64,000 nucleotides of DNA, taken from NCBI RefSeq assembly GCF_001598475.1, contig NZ_BCZA01000001.1, positions 62,001 to 126,000 of the forward strand. The letters are read 5' to 3'. Source of the DNA: Pantoea agglomerans NBRC 102470 (GTDB lineage Bacteria > Pseudomonadota > Gammaproteobacteria > Enterobacterales > Enterobacteriaceae). The translations under genes and the position numbers were made by a program. Under the pieces are notes generated by a model. It was not told where the DNA came from. It did not search any database and was given only the letters and a program-made list of their open reading frames with translations. Shown here in pieces: positions 52,230 through 61,047 of this stretch (positions within the stretch are counted from its first letter, which is position 1; each line of letters starts with the position of its first letter).

Positions 52230-52649
52230 ATGAACGATCAGACAATTCGTGAGGTGCTGACGCGCACCCAACGTATCGCCTTAGTCGGAGCAAGCGATCG
52301 CCCCGAACGTCCCAGTTACGGTGTGATGAAATATCTGCTCGACCAGGGATATGAGGTGATCCCGGTCAGCCCGAAACTGGCAGGGAAAACGCTGCTGGGG
52401 CAGCAGGGGTATGCCAGCCTGGCGGATGTACCGGGCAAGATTGATATGGTGGATGTCTTTCGCAATTCTGAAGCCGCGTGGGGCGTGGCCCAGGAGGCTA
52501 TTGCCGTTGGGGCAAAAACATTATGGCTGCAGCTGGGCGTGATTAATGAGCAGGCGGCGGTACTGGCACAGGATGCGGGCATGACGGTGATTATGGATCG
52601 CTGCCCGAAGATTGAAATTCCGCGTCTGGGAATAACGCGTCAGAAATGA
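52230..52649 (+). CDS. yccU: CoA-binding protein YccU
   Basis: Single-domain Rossmann-fold protein of 139 residues of the CoA_binding family. It carries the nucleotide-binding turn ALVGASDRPERPSYGVMKYL and the downstream PEXXP-like segment, ending with DRCPKIEIPRL. Precise role unknown. The ribosome site AAAGGAG is well placed. It converges on hspQ with a hairpin in the gap. Confidence 0.92.
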   Translation: MNDQTIREVLTRTQRIALVGASDRPERPSYGVMKYLLDQGYEVIPVSPKLAGKTLLGQQGYASLADVPGKIDMVDVFRNSEAAWGVAQEAIAVGAKTLWLQLGVINEQAAVLAQDAGMTVIMDRCPKIEIPRLGITRQK

Positions 52650-52654
52650 TGAGT

Positions 52655-52677
52655 GTGGCGGCAGAGCGTGCCGCCAC
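52655..52677. repeat. Hairpin between convergent yccU and hspQ
   Basis: GTGGCGGCA/TGCCGCCAC, a perfect 9-bp GC-rich stem with loop GAGCG that starts 6 bases after the yccU stop and ends 4 bases before the hspQ stop. It has no T-run on either strand, so it may be a mRNA 3'-end hairpin rather than a standard terminator. Confidence 0.6.
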
Positions 52678-52680
52678 GGA

Positions 52681-52998
52681 TTAATGTCGCAGATGAGGTG
52701 CCTGTAATTGCTGACGTACCGATGCTGCCAGCTCATCCATTGAAGGCTGCTCAGGGTGTTCAATGCTGGTTTCGCCGGAAAGCTGAATCTCAGCAACATA
52801 GGTATGTACCTGATCGCCTTCCTCATCTTCCATCACCACATGATACCAGGGCGCGGTACGCATTTTCTCTTCCGCGCCAACATCTTCAATTTTAGGCTCA
52901 TCTAACGAGTATTCAGGATCGACATCGACGATAACGCCCAGTACGCCGGACAAACGATGACGAACCTGCTGACCAATACCAAATTTACTGGCAATCAT
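52681..52998 (-). CDS. hspQ: Heat shock protein HspQ
   Basis: Small 105-residue protein, in E. coli a hemimethylated-DNA-binding protein and specificity factor for Lon, induced by heat. It starts [30 protein letters not shown] and ends [23 protein letters not shown], like its homologs. Located between yccU and rlmI as in E. coli. Confidence 0.95.
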   Translation of the reverse strand: MIASKFGIGQQVRHRLSGVLGVIVDVDPEYSLDEPKIEDVGAEEKMRTAPWYHVVMEDEEGDQVHTYVAEIQLSGETSIEHPEQPSMDELAASVRQQLQAPHLRH

Positions 52999-53057
52999 TG
53001 TGACCTCCGAAAAAAAAGCTCTCTTACCAATATGGGGGCAGGAGCCGTTTTTTCAAG

Positions 53058-54248
53058 TCACATGACGCGGCAGGCGAAACCTTTCAGGTAGAGACCTTCC
53101 GGATAGCTGGCGATCACCGGATGATCTGCGGCCTGGCGGAACTGCTCAATAAACTGCACTTCACGGCCCGCATCCAGCGCGGCATCGGCGATGATCTTCT
53201 GGAACAGATCGGTGGCCATCAGACCGGAGCAGGAGAAGGTCATTAATACGCCGCCCGGATTCAGTAACTGAATGGCGAGCATATTAATGTCTTTATAGCC
53301 GCGACAGGCGCCCATCAACTGGCTTTTGTTTTCGACGAACTTTGGCGGATCCATAATGATCAGATCAAATTTCTCGCCACTGTCACGATAACGGCGCAGC
53401 AGTTTGAAAACATCATCACGCTCAAATTGCGCGCGGGAGAGATCCAGCTCATTGAGTTCAACGTTCTGACGGGCAACGTCCAGCGCCTCCTGGGAGGTAT
53501 CCACGCTGATCACTTCTTTACAGCCACCCATCAGCGCCGAAACCGCGAATCCACCGGTGTAAGAGAAGCAGTTAAGGACGCGGGCATCCTGTGCGTAACG
53601 ACGCGTGGCGAGACGGCTGTCACGCTGATCAAGGTAATAGCCGGTTTTGTGACCGCCCTGGATATCCACCAGCAGCTTCATGCCATGTTCGGTAATCGGC
53701 AGCAGCGGCGGCGGCAGTTCACCGGTAACGGTGCCCTGCGTCAGCGCCAGACCCTCTTTCTTACGAACGGCGACGTCCGAACGGTCATAGATGGCGCAGC
53801 CAGGGAAACAGTGCTGCAGGGCGGTGATGATCGCTGCACGCTGATATTCTGCGCCTGCCGAGAGCAGTTGCATCACTAAAAAGTTGCCAAAGCGGTCGAT
53901 GGTAACGCCCGGTAAACCATCAGATTCACCGGCGATCAGGCGATAGCTGTCCAGACCATCGCGGGCCGCCAGCCATTCGCGCCACTGCTGCGCCTGTTCA
54001 AACCGGCGGACAAAGAAGGCGATATCGATGGATTCATCGGCCTGCCAGCTCCAGACGCGGGCGCGGATCTGCGACTCGGGTGAATAAGCGGCGCGAGCCA
54101 GCCATTTACCGTTGCTGTCACAAACGTCAATGGTTTCACCCAGTTGCGCTTTACCTTCCAGACGCGCAACGGCACCTGAAAAGACCCATGGATGGCGACG
54201 GAGCAGGGACTTTTCACGTCCCTTTGCGAGAATCAATCTGACTGTCAT
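53058..54248 (-). CDS. rlmI: 23S rRNA m5C1962 methyltransferase RlmI
   Basis: Methylates cytidine 1962 of 23S rRNA with SAM. The 396-residue product has an N-terminal PUA domain ([28 protein letters not shown]), a SAM-binding region ([29 protein letters not shown]) and the motif [22 protein letters not shown]. The C-terminus [10 protein letters not shown] is conserved. Divergent from acyP. Confidence 0.96.
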   Translation of the reverse strand: MTVRLILAKGREKSLLRRHPWVFSGAVARLEGKAQLGETIDVCDSNGKWLARAAYSPESQIRARVWSWQADESIDIAFFVRRFEQAQQWREWLAARDGLDSYRLIAGESDGLPGVTIDRFGNFLVMQLLSAGAEYQRAAIITALQHCFPGCAIYDRSDVAVRKKEGLALTQGTVTGELPPPLLPITEHGMKLLVDIQGGHKTGYYLDQRDSRLATRRYAQDARVLNCFSYTGGFAVSALMGGCKEVISVDTSQEALDVARQNVELNELDLSRAQFERDDVFKLLRRYRDSGEKFDLIIMDPPKFVENKSQLMGACRGYKDINMLAIQLLNPGGVLMTFSCSGLMATDLFQKIIADAALDAGREVQFIEQFRQAADHPVIASYPEGLYLKGFACRVM

Positions 54249-54333
54249 AGTTTGCTATGCTTACCTGAAAAAATGAGGCGCCATTGTCCGGTGGATAACG
54301 GGAAATTGCAACGAACAGCAGCAGGAGAGAATA

Positions 54334-54612
54334 ATGTCAGCAGCCTGTTTTAAAGCATGGGTTCATGGCCGCGTCCAGGGCGTCGGGTTTCGTTACAGTA
54401 CTCAGGCAGAAGCCAGGACGCTGGGCGTACTGGGCTATGCGCGAAATCTGGATGACGGCAGTGTCGAGGTGCTGGCCTGGGGTGAGGCGGAGCAGGTCGA
54501 TGCGCTGATCGCCTGGCTTAAAGCGGGCGGGCCACGCAGCGCGCGCGTTGAAAAGGTGCTGGTAGAGCCGCACCAGCCCGCAGAGCCACCCCGCGATTTT
54601 ACGACCGGTTAA
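54334..54612 (+). CDS. acyP: Acylphosphatase
   Basis: Hydrolyses acyl phosphates. The 92-residue product has the family signature [15 protein letters not shown] with catalytic Arg20 and the substrate-positioning Asn38 in [12 protein letters not shown]. Its stop codon abuts the stop codon of the convergent tusE. Confidence 0.95.
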   Translation: MSAACFKAWVHGRVQGVGFRYSTQAEARTLGVLGYARNLDDGSVEVLAWGEAEQVDALIAWLKAGGPRSARVEKVLVEPHQPAEPPRDFTTG

Positions 54613-54939
54613 TTACAGACATTTCGCCGGTTTAGGCAGGCCGGCGATTTTCGTCGCCTGTTTAGCCGGCCCTTCAGGGAACAGGCGGAACAGATAGCGG
54701 CTATTGCCTTTCTCTTCGCCATATTTCTGCGCCATCGCCTTCACCAGCATTCGCACGGCGGGTGAGGTGTTATATTCCAGATAAAAGGCGCGCACAAAAT
54801 GGACCACTTCCCAGTGTGCTTCGGTCAGGGTCAGGCCTTCCTGATCGGCTATGTGGACAGCCAATGCTTCACTCCAGTCGCCGGGATGCTTCAGATAGCC
54901 TTCGGCATCGACGACGATTTCGTTACCGTTAAAATTCAC
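54613..54939 (-). CDS. tusE: Sulfurtransferase TusE
   Basis: Accepts sulfur from the TusBCD complex and passes it to MnmA for 2-thiouridine in tRNA; related to DsrC. The 108-residue product carries the conserved penultimate cysteine Cys107 (KPAKCL). The start is a GTG at 54939 giving [16 protein letters not shown], behind GAGGATG, in place of an ATG at 54999 that would add 20 unrelated residues. Confidence 0.94.
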   Translation of the reverse strand: MNFNGNEIVVDAEGYLKHPGDWSEALAVHIADQEGLTLTEAHWEVVHFVRAFYLEYNTSPAVRMLVKAMAQKYGEEKGNSRYLFRLFPEGPAKQATKIAGLPKPAKCL

Positions 54940-54996
54940 GTGACATCCTCTTAGTAAATGACGGCGCAGTTTATCAAACCTGGCGGGCAGTAAAAG

Positions 54997-55023
54997 CAAA
55001 AACCCCGCCGAAGCGGGGTTTTA
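54997..55023 (-). terminator. Rho-independent terminator of yccA
   Basis: On the minus strand AAAACCCCGC-TTCG-GCGGGGTTTTT, a stable UUCG tetraloop hairpin with a T-run, 20 bases after the yccA stop. Confidence 0.92.
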
Positions 55024-55043
55024 CAGGCTACTGTCACTGCGGA

Positions 55044-55697
55044 TTAGTTACTGCGGGCAAACCCCAGCAGGCTCAGCAGGCTGACAAAGATGTTATAGAG
55101 CGAAACATAGAGGCTGACCGTCGCCCGGATGTAGTTGGTTTCGCCACCGTGAATGATGTTGCTGGTTTCCCACAAAATCGCACCGGCTGAAAACAGAATG
55201 AACAGGGCGCTGATGGCCAGATGCAATGCAGGCAGCTGCAGGAAGATGTTGGCTACTACAGCAACCAGCAACACGACGAAACCTGCCATCATCATGCCGC
55301 CGAGGAAGGACATATCACGACGGGTGGTCAGCACGTAAGCCGAACAGCAGAAGAACACCAGCGCCGTGCCGCCCAGCGCCAGCGCTATCACGTCACCCAT
55401 GCCTGCGGTTAAGAATGAGCTCAGGATAGGCCCCAGGCAATAACCCAGGAAGCCGGTAAAGGCAAAAGCGGCCAGGATGCCCATCGGGCTGTTAGCCAGA
55501 CGGTAGGTTAAAAACATTAAGCCATAGAAGCCAACCAGCATCAGGATTAAACCCGGCGCAGGCAGGGCCAGCAGGGTGCTGGCGGTAGCCGTAACGGCCG
55601 AGAAGGCCAGGGTCAGTCCGAGAAGAAAATAGGTATTGCGCAGAACTCTGTGCGTAGACAGCAGTGAGGACTGCGATGAGGTGACAATTCTTTCCAT
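55044..55697 (-). CDS. yccA: FtsH protease modulator YccA (Bax inhibitor-1 family)
   Basis: Seven-helix inner-membrane protein; E. coli YccA is a slow substrate and inhibitor of FtsH, protecting SecY when translocation jams. The 217-residue product has the BI-1 pattern with helices such as [19 protein letters not shown] and [12 protein letters not shown], and the C-terminal motif [22 protein letters not shown]. The start at 55697 follows AAGGAGCG. The disordered N-terminus contains the [11 protein letters not shown] segment conserved in the family. Confidence 0.94.
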   Translation of the reverse strand: MERIVTSSQSSLLSTHRVLRNTYFLLGLTLAFSAVTATASTLLALPAPGLILMLVGFYGLMFLTYRLANSPMGILAAFAFTGFLGYCLGPILSSFLTAGMGDVIALALGGTALVFFCCSAYVLTTRRDMSFLGGMMMAGFVVLLVAVVANIFLQLPALHLAISALFILFSAGAILWETSNIIHGGETNYIRATVSLYVSLYNIFVSLLSLLGFARSN

Positions 55698-55876
55698 GTT
55701 GCGCTCCTTTAAGCAGAACACCAGATATGTGCCGAGAATACGCAGGCCATTAAAGAGGGAAAAGGCGTTTTACCCTTCTTTACGCGCTAAACTGCTAATT
55801 GTTTGAGCAGAGTGGCGATTTTGACACCGAAAAATCACAATCTGGCTGTTTTTCAGGCGAATAGACAGATAGGTGC

Positions 55877-55905
55877 TTTACATCCCTAAACGGGGTGTTT
55901 ATAGT
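55877..55905 (+). promoter_or_regulatory. Promoter of the tandem tRNA-Ser genes
   Basis: -35 TTTACA (55877-55882) and -10 TATAGT (55900-55905) with 17-base spacing, followed by GCGCGTC. A GC-rich segment between the -10 and the start is typical of stringently controlled stable-RNA promoters. Confidence 0.82.
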
Positions 55906-55917
55906 GCGCGTCATTGC

Positions 55918-56005
55918 GGAGGGGTGGCCGAGCGGCTTAAGGCAGCGGTCTTGAAAACCGCCGATGGGAAACCATCCGAGAGTTCGAATCTCTCCTCCTC
56001 CGCCA
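55918..56005 (+). tRNA. serT: tRNA-Ser (anticodon UGA), copy 1
   Basis: 88 bases with encoded CCA. Acceptor GGAGGGG pairs with CTCCTCC (one G-U). The D-arm has GGCCGAGCGG, the anticodon loop CTTGAAA carries TGA at 55952-55954, a long class II variable arm follows, and the T-loop is TTCGAAT. Close to E. coli serT, which lies at the same place after yccA. Confidence 0.97.
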
Positions 56006-56071
56006 CTTTATCTGCCCTGGGCAATAAAGCGGCAAAAATAGATGTTTGCCAATGCAGTACAGTTTCAAAAC

Positions 56072-56159
56072 GGAGGGGTGGCCGAGCGGCTTAAGGCAGC
56101 GGTCTTGAAAACCGCCGATGGGAAACCATCCGAGAGTTCGAATCTCTCCTCCTCCGCCA
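56072..56159 (+). tRNA. tRNA-Ser (anticodon UGA), copy 2
   Basis: Identical over all 88 bases to the preceding copy, 66 bases downstream, anticodon TGA at 56106-56108. No separate promoter is evident in the spacer, so both are probably made from one precursor. Confidence 0.97.
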
Positions 56160-56165
56160 CATTTT

Positions 56166-56197
56166 ACAGGCCAGCACGCAGTGCTGGCCTGTTTTGT
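56166..56197 (+). terminator. Rho-independent terminator of the tRNA-Ser pair
   Basis: ACAGGCCAGCAC/GTGCTGGCCTGT, a perfect 12-bp stem with loop GCA, followed by TTTTGTTTC, 7 bases after the second tRNA. Confidence 0.92.
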
Positions 56198-56430
56198 TTC
56201 TGCTCTCTCTGTTACTTCTTCCTGTCTGAAAAAAGCGTGCCACTCTCTGTGACGCGTGGCTGCGCATTCATCTCTCCGGTGCATCTCTGCTATAGTCCAC
56301 TCACCGTTTTTGCAAACATCTGGCGCTTTTCTGAGGCGAGCTGAGTTACACTGTTGATTACATCGCTCTGAGGCGAGCTAATGGGTTGATAGCCAGAGTG
56401 TTTCTTTACTGAATGAATGGAATAGGCACA

Positions 56431-58134
56431 ATGATCAAGAAACTGAGTCTTTGCGCATTGTCAGTGCTCGCTGCATTGCCGGTCGGAACGGTAGCATTTG
56501 CTGCTGAGAGTGATATGCAGCTGCAACAGGTGCTGATGTTAAGTCGTCACAATCTGCGTGCACCGCTGGCTGATAATGGCAGCGTGCTGGCGCAGTCGAC
56601 CAAAAAGAGCTGGCCGCAGTGGGATGTTCCCGGCGGACAGCTGACCACCAAAGGTGGTGTGCTGGAAGTCTACATGGGTAACTACACCCGTCAGTGGCTG
56701 GCACAGCAGGGCCTGGTGAAGAACGGCAGCTGTCCTGACAGCAATAACGTCTTTGTTTACGCCAACAGCCTGCAGCGCACTGTGGCCACCGCCCAGTTCT
56801 TTGTTAATGGCGCCTTCCCGGGCTGTGACGTCGCGGTCTCTCATCAGGATGAAATGGGTTCCATGGATCCTATCTTCAATCCGGTTATCACAGATGGCAG
56901 TGAAGCATTCAATAAGAAAGCGCTGGCTGAGATGGCCGCTGCGAATGAAAAACTGTCGCTTAAGCCTGCCTTCCAGCGCCTGGAAAAGATTGTCGACTAC
57001 AAAGCATCGCCTGCCTGCAACAATAAAAAGCAGTGCGATCTCAGCAGTGGTCAGAACACCTTCAGCGCTGAAAATGGTAAAGAACCGAATGTCAGTGGCC
57101 CGCTGAAAACGGGGAATTCCCTGATGGATGCGTTCACGCTGCAATATTACGAAGGTTTCCCGCTGGATCAGGTTGCATGGGGCCAGATCAAAACGCCTGA
57201 GCAGTGGAAAGAGCTGTCAGCGATTAAAAATGGTTACCAGGATGCGCTGTTTACCAGCCCGGACATTTCCCGTGAAGTGGCGGCACCGCTGGTGGACTAC
57301 ATCCGCAGTCAGTTAGTGGACCAGGACAAAGCCAACGCGCCAAAAATTACGCTGATGGTAGGCCATGACTCAAACATCGCCTCGCTGCTGAGCGCGTTGC
57401 AGGTCAAGCCTTATGAACTGCCTGATACCTTCGAAAAAACGCCGATTGGCGGTCAGGTTGTTTTCGAACGCTGGCATGATGCCAAAAATGATAAAGACCT
57501 GCTCAAAGTTGAGTATGTCTATCAGAGCGCCGATCAGTTGCGCAACGCAGACGTGCTGAGCCTGAAGAACCCACCGAAGCGCGTTACGCTGCAGCTGGCG
57601 GGTTGTGAGACCGATGCAAACGGCTATTGCAGCTGGGATCAGTTCTCTCAGGTGCTGAATGCTGCGTTGCAGGGCACGCCAATGCAGCCAGTGGCGGCAC
57701 CACAACCGGCAGCCCAGTCTGACGACGACAATGCGAAAGCCGCAGCGACCAATGACGCTGCTGCTGATAAGGCTGAAGCGGATAAAGCGACCGCGGCGAA
57801 AGAGAAGGCTGACGCCGATAAAGCTGCCGCTGAGAAGTCTGAAGCGGATAAAGCCGCCGCTGAAAAAGCAAAAGCGGACAAGGCAGCAGCCGATAAAGCA
57901 GCAGCCGAGAAGGCAAAAGCGGACAAGGCAGCAGCCGATAAAGACGCCGCTGAGAAGGCAAAAGCGGACAAGGCAGCAGCGGATAAAGCCGCCGCTGAGA
58001 AAGCGAAAGCGGACAACGCGGCAGCGAAATCAGCCAGTGCCGATAAAGGTGCGGCTGACCAGGCTAACGCCTCGAACACGCCTGCAACAGCGCACAACGA
58101 CGAATCAAAGTCAGCGGCTGTGGCAACACAGTAA
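56431..58134 (+). CDS. agp: Agp-type glucose-1-phosphatase/histidine acid phosphatase with long repeat tail
   Basis: Periplasmic histidine acid phosphatase. The first about 417 residues match E. coli Agp end to end: a signal peptide (to about residue 25), the catalytic motif RHNLRAP (Arg39, His40) and the proton-donor motif GHDSNIA (His312, Asp313). Paired cysteines include [10 protein letters not shown] and [11 protein letters not shown]. coli Agp stops here at 413 residues; this protein continues about 150 residues with a Pro/Ala linker and an Ala/Lys/Asp/Glu-rich tail containing four 15-residue repeats, ending in Ser/Ala/Thr-rich sequence. The tail should be a charged helix and recalls the TolA stalk. 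The start at 56431 has GGAATAGG before it and gives a clean signal peptide; an ATG at 56413 is possible. The tail's role is unknown. Confidence 0.9.
   Translation: MIKKLSLCALSVLAALPVGTVAFAAESDMQLQQVLMLSRHNLRAPLADNGSVLAQSTKKSWPQWDVPGGQLTTKGGVLEVYMGNYTRQWLAQQGLVKNGSCPDSNNVFVYANSLQRTVATAQFFVNGAFPGCDVAVSHQDEMGSMDPIFNPVITDGSEAFNKKALAEMAAANEKLSLKPAFQRLEKIVDYKASPACNNKKQCDLSSGQNTFSAENGKEPNVSGPLKTGNSLMDAFTLQYYEGFPLDQVAWGQIKTPEQWKELSAIKNGYQDALFTSPDISREVAAPLVDYIRSQLVDQDKANAPKITLMVGHDSNIASLLSALQVKPYELPDTFEKTPIGGQVVFERWHDAKNDKDLLKVEYVYQSADQLRNADVLSLKNPPKRVTLQLAGCETDANGYCSWDQFSQVLNAALQGTPMQPVAAPQPAAQSDDDNAKAAATNDAAADKAEADKATAAKEKADADKAAAEKSEADKAAAEKAKADKAAADKAAAEKAKADKAAADKDAAEKAKADKAAADKAAAEKAKADNAAAKSASADKGAADQANASNTPATAHNDESKSAAVATQ
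57859..58038 (+). repeat. Four tandem 45-base coding repeats in the agp tail
   Basis: Units begin at 57859, 57904, 57949 and 57994. Each encodes 15 residues of the form [15 protein letters not shown]; the last is diverged. Units 1-3 are nearly identical in DNA, so copy number could vary by slippage or recombination. Looser related sequence extends upstream to about 57740. Confidence 0.9.
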
Positions 58135-58155
58135 TCGTGCTTTCCGGCTGATAAT

Positions 58156-58184
58156 AAAAAACCCCGTCGAGACGGGGTTTTTTT
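58156..58184. terminator. Bidirectional terminator between agp and the dehydrogenase gene
   Basis: AAAAAACCCCGTC-GA-GACGGGGTTTTTTT, with T-runs on both strands between the convergent genes. Confidence 0.94.
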
Positions 58185-58199
58185 ATGGCTGCAAGGCGA

Positions 58200-59573
58200 T
58201 TAACCCGCCACGACCACCAGTTTCTGGTTAGCAAACTCTTTGATGCCCAGATCAGACAGCTCACGGCCATAACCTGAACGTTTCACGCCACCAAAGGGCA
58301 GCTCCGCTGAGGTGTCGCTCTGGGAGTTGATAAACACCATGCCGGTTTCAATGGCGGAGGCCAGTTTACGACCGCGTGCAATATCGCGTGTCCAGACCGA
58401 GCCGCCCAGACCATAGTGAGAGTCGTTCGCCAGCGCCACAGCCGCCTGATCGTCCCCTATGACATAAACCTGCGCGACCGGACCGAAGAACTCCTGATAA
58501 TAGGCGGGATTATCCGGAGTAATGCCAGTGAGAATGGTTGGCTGATAATAGCAACCTGCACCTTCAACGGCTTTGCCGCCCGTGACCAGTTTTGCGCCAT
58601 TGGCGACGGCTTCGTCTACCTGTTTCACCAGACGGTCACGCGCGTCAGCGGAGGAGAGCGGGCCAAGCGTGGTCTTCTCATCCAGCGGATCGCCCAGCGT
58701 AGCGGAACTCAGTGCAGCGCTGAACTGGCTGATAAAGCGATCGGCAATCTTCTCATGCAGAATAAAACGTTTTGCGGCGGTACAGACCTGTCCGCAGTTG
58801 CTGAGGCGAGCCTGCACGCCCTGACGTACCGCTTCATCAAGATCGGCATCATCCAGCACCACAAACACGTCATTGCCACCCAGCTCCAGCGTCGATTTCT
58901 TAAGATGCTTACCGGCCTGCTCAGCCACGGCGCTGCCCGCGCGCTCGGATCCGGTCAGGGCGACACCCTGTACGCGGTCGTCAGCAATCAGATCGGCGAC
59001 CTGATCGGTGGAGATGAACAGGTTAGTCCAGGCCCCTTCAGGCGCACCCGCTTCACGAACCAGCTTTTCAAAGACATCGGCACAGTGCGGCACGATATTG
59101 GCATGTTTTGCCAGCACCGGGTTACCCAGCGCCAGATTAGGTGCCAGCACGCGCATCAGCTGATAGTAAGGGAAATTCCACGGCTCGACGGCGACTAAAA
59201 CGCCAATCGGGTGATACTCAACCCAGGCTTCGCCCAGATCGCTGGGATAGGACTGCGGCTGCAGAATACGTTCCGCATTCTCTGCGTAGTAGCGGGCAAT
59301 CTGCGAGCAGATTTTCACTTCTCCGCGGCTCTGACCAATCAGTTTACCCATCTCTTTACTGGCGATGGTGGCCAGTTCTTCCGCGCGGCTATCAATCAGG
59401 TCAGCCAGTTTTTTCAGTACCTGCAGACGCGGCTGAATATCACCTTTGCTCCATGAAGAATGGAAAAGGCGATCGGCCACTTCGAGGGCATGGCTGACGG
59501 CGGCTTCATCATGTGACGGCCAGCTTTTCAGCAACTGGTTGTTTGCGGGATTAATGCTTTGATAGGAAGACAT
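58200..59573 (-). CDS. NAD-dependent aldehyde dehydrogenase, succinate-semialdehyde type
   Basis: Cytoplasmic aldehyde dehydrogenase of 457 residues, closest in my recognition to the Sad (YneI) succinate-semialdehyde dehydrogenase subgroup. NAD-binding and catalytic features: PWNFPYYQLMRVLAPNLALGN, the glutamate in LELGGNDVFVV, catalytic Cys264 in NCGQVCTAAKRF, and EFFGPVAQVYV. The C-terminal FGGVKRSGYGRELSDLGIKEF is typical. E. coli has no gene here (agp is next to yccJ), so it is an insertion relative to that order. The exact aldehyde cannot be read from sequence. It lies 53 bases after yccJ with a terminator-like hairpin between. Confidence 0.88.
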   Translation of the reverse strand: MSSYQSINPANNQLLKSWPSHDEAAVSHALEVADRLFHSSWSKGDIQPRLQVLKKLADLIDSRAEELATIASKEMGKLIGQSRGEVKICSQIARYYAENAERILQPQSYPSDLGEAWVEYHPIGVLVAVEPWNFPYYQLMRVLAPNLALGNPVLAKHANIVPHCADVFEKLVREAGAPEGAWTNLFISTDQVADLIADDRVQGVALTGSERAGSAVAEQAGKHLKKSTLELGGNDVFVVLDDADLDEAVRQGVQARLSNCGQVCTAAKRFILHEKIADRFISQFSAALSSATLGDPLDEKTTLGPLSSADARDRLVKQVDEAVANGAKLVTGGKAVEGAGCYYQPTILTGITPDNPAYYQEFFGPVAQVYVIGDDQAAVALANDSHYGLGGSVWTRDIARGRKLASAIETGMVFINSQSDTSAELPFGGVKRSGYGRELSDLGIKEFANQKLVVVAG

Positions 59574-59593
59574 AGCGTACTCCTTGGTGAGCT

Positions 59594-59621
59594 AAAAATT
59601 GAGGGCGGGAAAGTCCCGCCC
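59594..59621 (-). terminator. Probable terminator after yccJ
   Basis: On the minus strand GGGCGGGA-CTT-TCCCGCCC, a perfect 8-bp stem, is followed by TCAATTTTT. It lies between the yccJ stop and the dehydrogenase start. Confidence 0.6.
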
Positions 59622-59626
59622 CTGAA

Positions 59627-59857
59627 TCAGACGTTCTTACGTTCTACGGGCTTGTCATCCCAGGTCAGGAGATCTTTATCGGTTTTTTCAAAGGCGCGAA
59701 TCAGCACGTCATCACTGCCTTGCTGACGCCAGATCTCTTCTGCCAGTTTTTCATCGTAGTTAGCCACTTCGAAAATGGCCTCGGCAATTTCAGGGGAGGT
59801 ATGACGCAGACTTGCCCATTCGCCAACGTGATGTGCTTTCGATTGTTCAGTAGACAT
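59627..59857 (-). CDS. yccJ: YccJ family protein
   Basis: Small soluble protein of 76 residues matching E. coli Ycc[25 protein letters not shown] followed by an acidic [19 protein letters not shown] end. It lies 20 bases after wrbA, with which it forms an operon (in E. coli also RpoS-linked). Function unknown. Confidence 0.92.
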   Translation of the reverse strand: MSTEQSKAHHVGEWASLRHTSPEIAEAIFEVANYDEKLAEEIWRQQGSDDVLIRAFEKTDKDLLTWDDKPVERKNV

Positions 59858-59877
59858 ACTTTTCTCCTTTGATTAAA

Positions 59878-60477
59878 TCAGTCCTGCAGTTTGACGGTCA
59901 GTCCGGCAACATGTTCGCCCTGAAAACGGGCGATATTCAGTTCCGCTTCGGTAGGCTGACGCGAACCATCGCCGCCCGCCAGGGTGGTGGCTCCATAAGG
60001 CGTTCCACCGCGAACCTGTGAAATATCGAACAACTCTTTGGTTCCGTAGCCGATTGGCACAATCACCATGCCGTGATGTGCCAGGGTGGTCCAGACAGAC
60101 GTGATGGTCTGTTCCTGACCGCCGCCGGTGCCGGTTGAGGTAAAGACGCTGGCAACCTTGCCAAACAGCGCGCCTGACGCCCAGAGTCCGCCGGTGCGAT
60201 CCCAGAATGTCCGCATCTGTCCGGCCATGTTGCCGAAGCGGGTCGGGGTACCGACGATAATCGCGTCATAGTGCGGCAGCACCTCAGGCGTGGCTTCTGC
60301 TGCCTGCTGATCGGTTTTGCCACCCACCTGTGCAAAGCGATCGGCCTCCATCGTTTCTGGTACCCGCAGGATATCCACTTCCGCGCCGGGAACCCGACGA
60401 GCGCCTTCTGCAACCGCGTTCGCCATTGTTTCAATATGTCCGTACATCGAGTAGTAGAGCACCAGAATTTTAGCCAT
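59878..60477 (-). CDS. wrbA: NAD(P)H:quinone oxidoreductase WrbA
   Basis: Flavodoxin-like FMN enzyme that reduces quinones by two electrons, protecting against oxidative stress. The 199-residue product has the FMN phosphate loop [12 protein letters not shown], the segment [19 protein letters not shown] and the C-terminal motif [14 protein letters not shown], all characteristic. Start [13 protein letters not shown] is the normal N-terminus. Confidence 0.96.
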   Translation of the reverse strand: MAKILVLYYSMYGHIETMANAVAEGARRVPGAEVDILRVPETMEADRFAQVGGKTDQQAAEATPEVLPHYDAIIVGTPTRFGNMAGQMRTFWDRTGGLWASGALFGKVASVFTSTGTGGGQEQTITSVWTTLAHHGMVIVPIGYGTKELFDISQVRGGTPYGATTLAGGDGSRQPTEAELNIARFQGEHVAGLTVKLQD

Positions 60478-60777
60478 TGATCTCTCCAGATGGTTTTGAC
60501 GTCCAGAAAAAGTATAGAAGAGCTTTCGTTTTACGCAGGCGATGCCGAAGCCGGAACGGAGGAGTCGGGCAATAAATCAGCAGCTAATCGGTTGTAAGTC
60601 GGCAGAGTGTTCGTTGTTTAGCCAAATTTCTGGTGATTACTCTGTTGCTAAATGTGACTGGCGGACGAGTGAAAGGATAATCTGGCTATTATTTAAACAT
60701 GGGCTGAGCTCGCGTTTCGGGCCGTCAGCCCTCTGTTTTTAATTCTTAATTATCGCACTACGCGACAGGAGCAAATC
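60478..60777. other. 300-base gap between divergent wrbA and ymdF
   Basis: Must hold the wrbA and ymdF promoters. No gene, repeat or recognised operator is visible. The E. coli counterparts are stationary-phase genes, so sigma-S promoters are expected, but I cannot point to a convincing -10. Confidence 0.5.
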
Positions 60778-60951
60778 ATGACAACACATCGTGGGGGTTC
60801 TGGAAATTTTGCTGAAAACCGTGAACGTGCCGCAGAAGCGGGACGTAAAGGGGGAAAAAACAGCGGCGGTAATTTTAAAAACGATCCGCAGCGCGCCGCG
60901 CGCGCCGGGGAGAAAGGGGGACGCAGCAGCCCTAAAAAACCGGACGCATAA
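60778..60951 (+). CDS. ymdF: KGG-repeat stress protein (YmdF family)
   Basis: Small, very hydrophilic 57-residue protein, MTTHRGGSGNFAENRERAAE onward, with two KGG motifs (GRKGGKNSGGNFKNDPQRAA and GEKGGRSS). The family (YciG, YmdF, general stress protein B-like) is linked to stationary phase and, for YciG, to swarming; the molecular role is unknown. The ribosome site ACAGGAG is close to the ATG. The gene position between wrbA and rut agrees with E. coli. Confidence 0.93.
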   Translation: MTTHRGGSGNFAENRERAAEAGRKGGKNSGGNFKNDPQRAARAGEKGGRSSPKKPDA

Positions 60952-60960
60952 CCCCACACT

Positions 60961-60985
60961 GCCGCCGGTTGAGACCGGCGGTTAA
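60961..60985 (+). terminator. Hairpin after ymdF, possible terminator
   Basis: CCGCCGGT/ACCGGCGG, a perfect 8-bp stem with loop TGAG, 10 bases past the ymdF stop. Only TTAACG follows, so termination may be weak. Confidence 0.5.
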
Positions 60986-61047
60986 CGTCGTTGCTTTTCC
61001 CCCTCGCTCTCCCCACAATATTGTCCGGACACATCATCAGGTGAATT

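Noticed and set aside
55918..56159. The duplicated tRNA considered as attL/attR of an integrated element
   Set aside because: Both are complete tRNA genes only 66 bases apart, with no integrase or foreign genes between or beside them.
57859..58038. Tandem repeats considered as a CRISPR-like or non-coding satellite array
   Set aside because: The units are contiguous without spacers and keep frame with agp, so they are coding repeats.
57648..58097. Alanine/serine-rich open frame antisense to the agp tail
   Set aside because: A by-product of the repetitive GC-rich codons of the tail; the sense frame continues the phosphatase with signal peptide and catalytic motifs.
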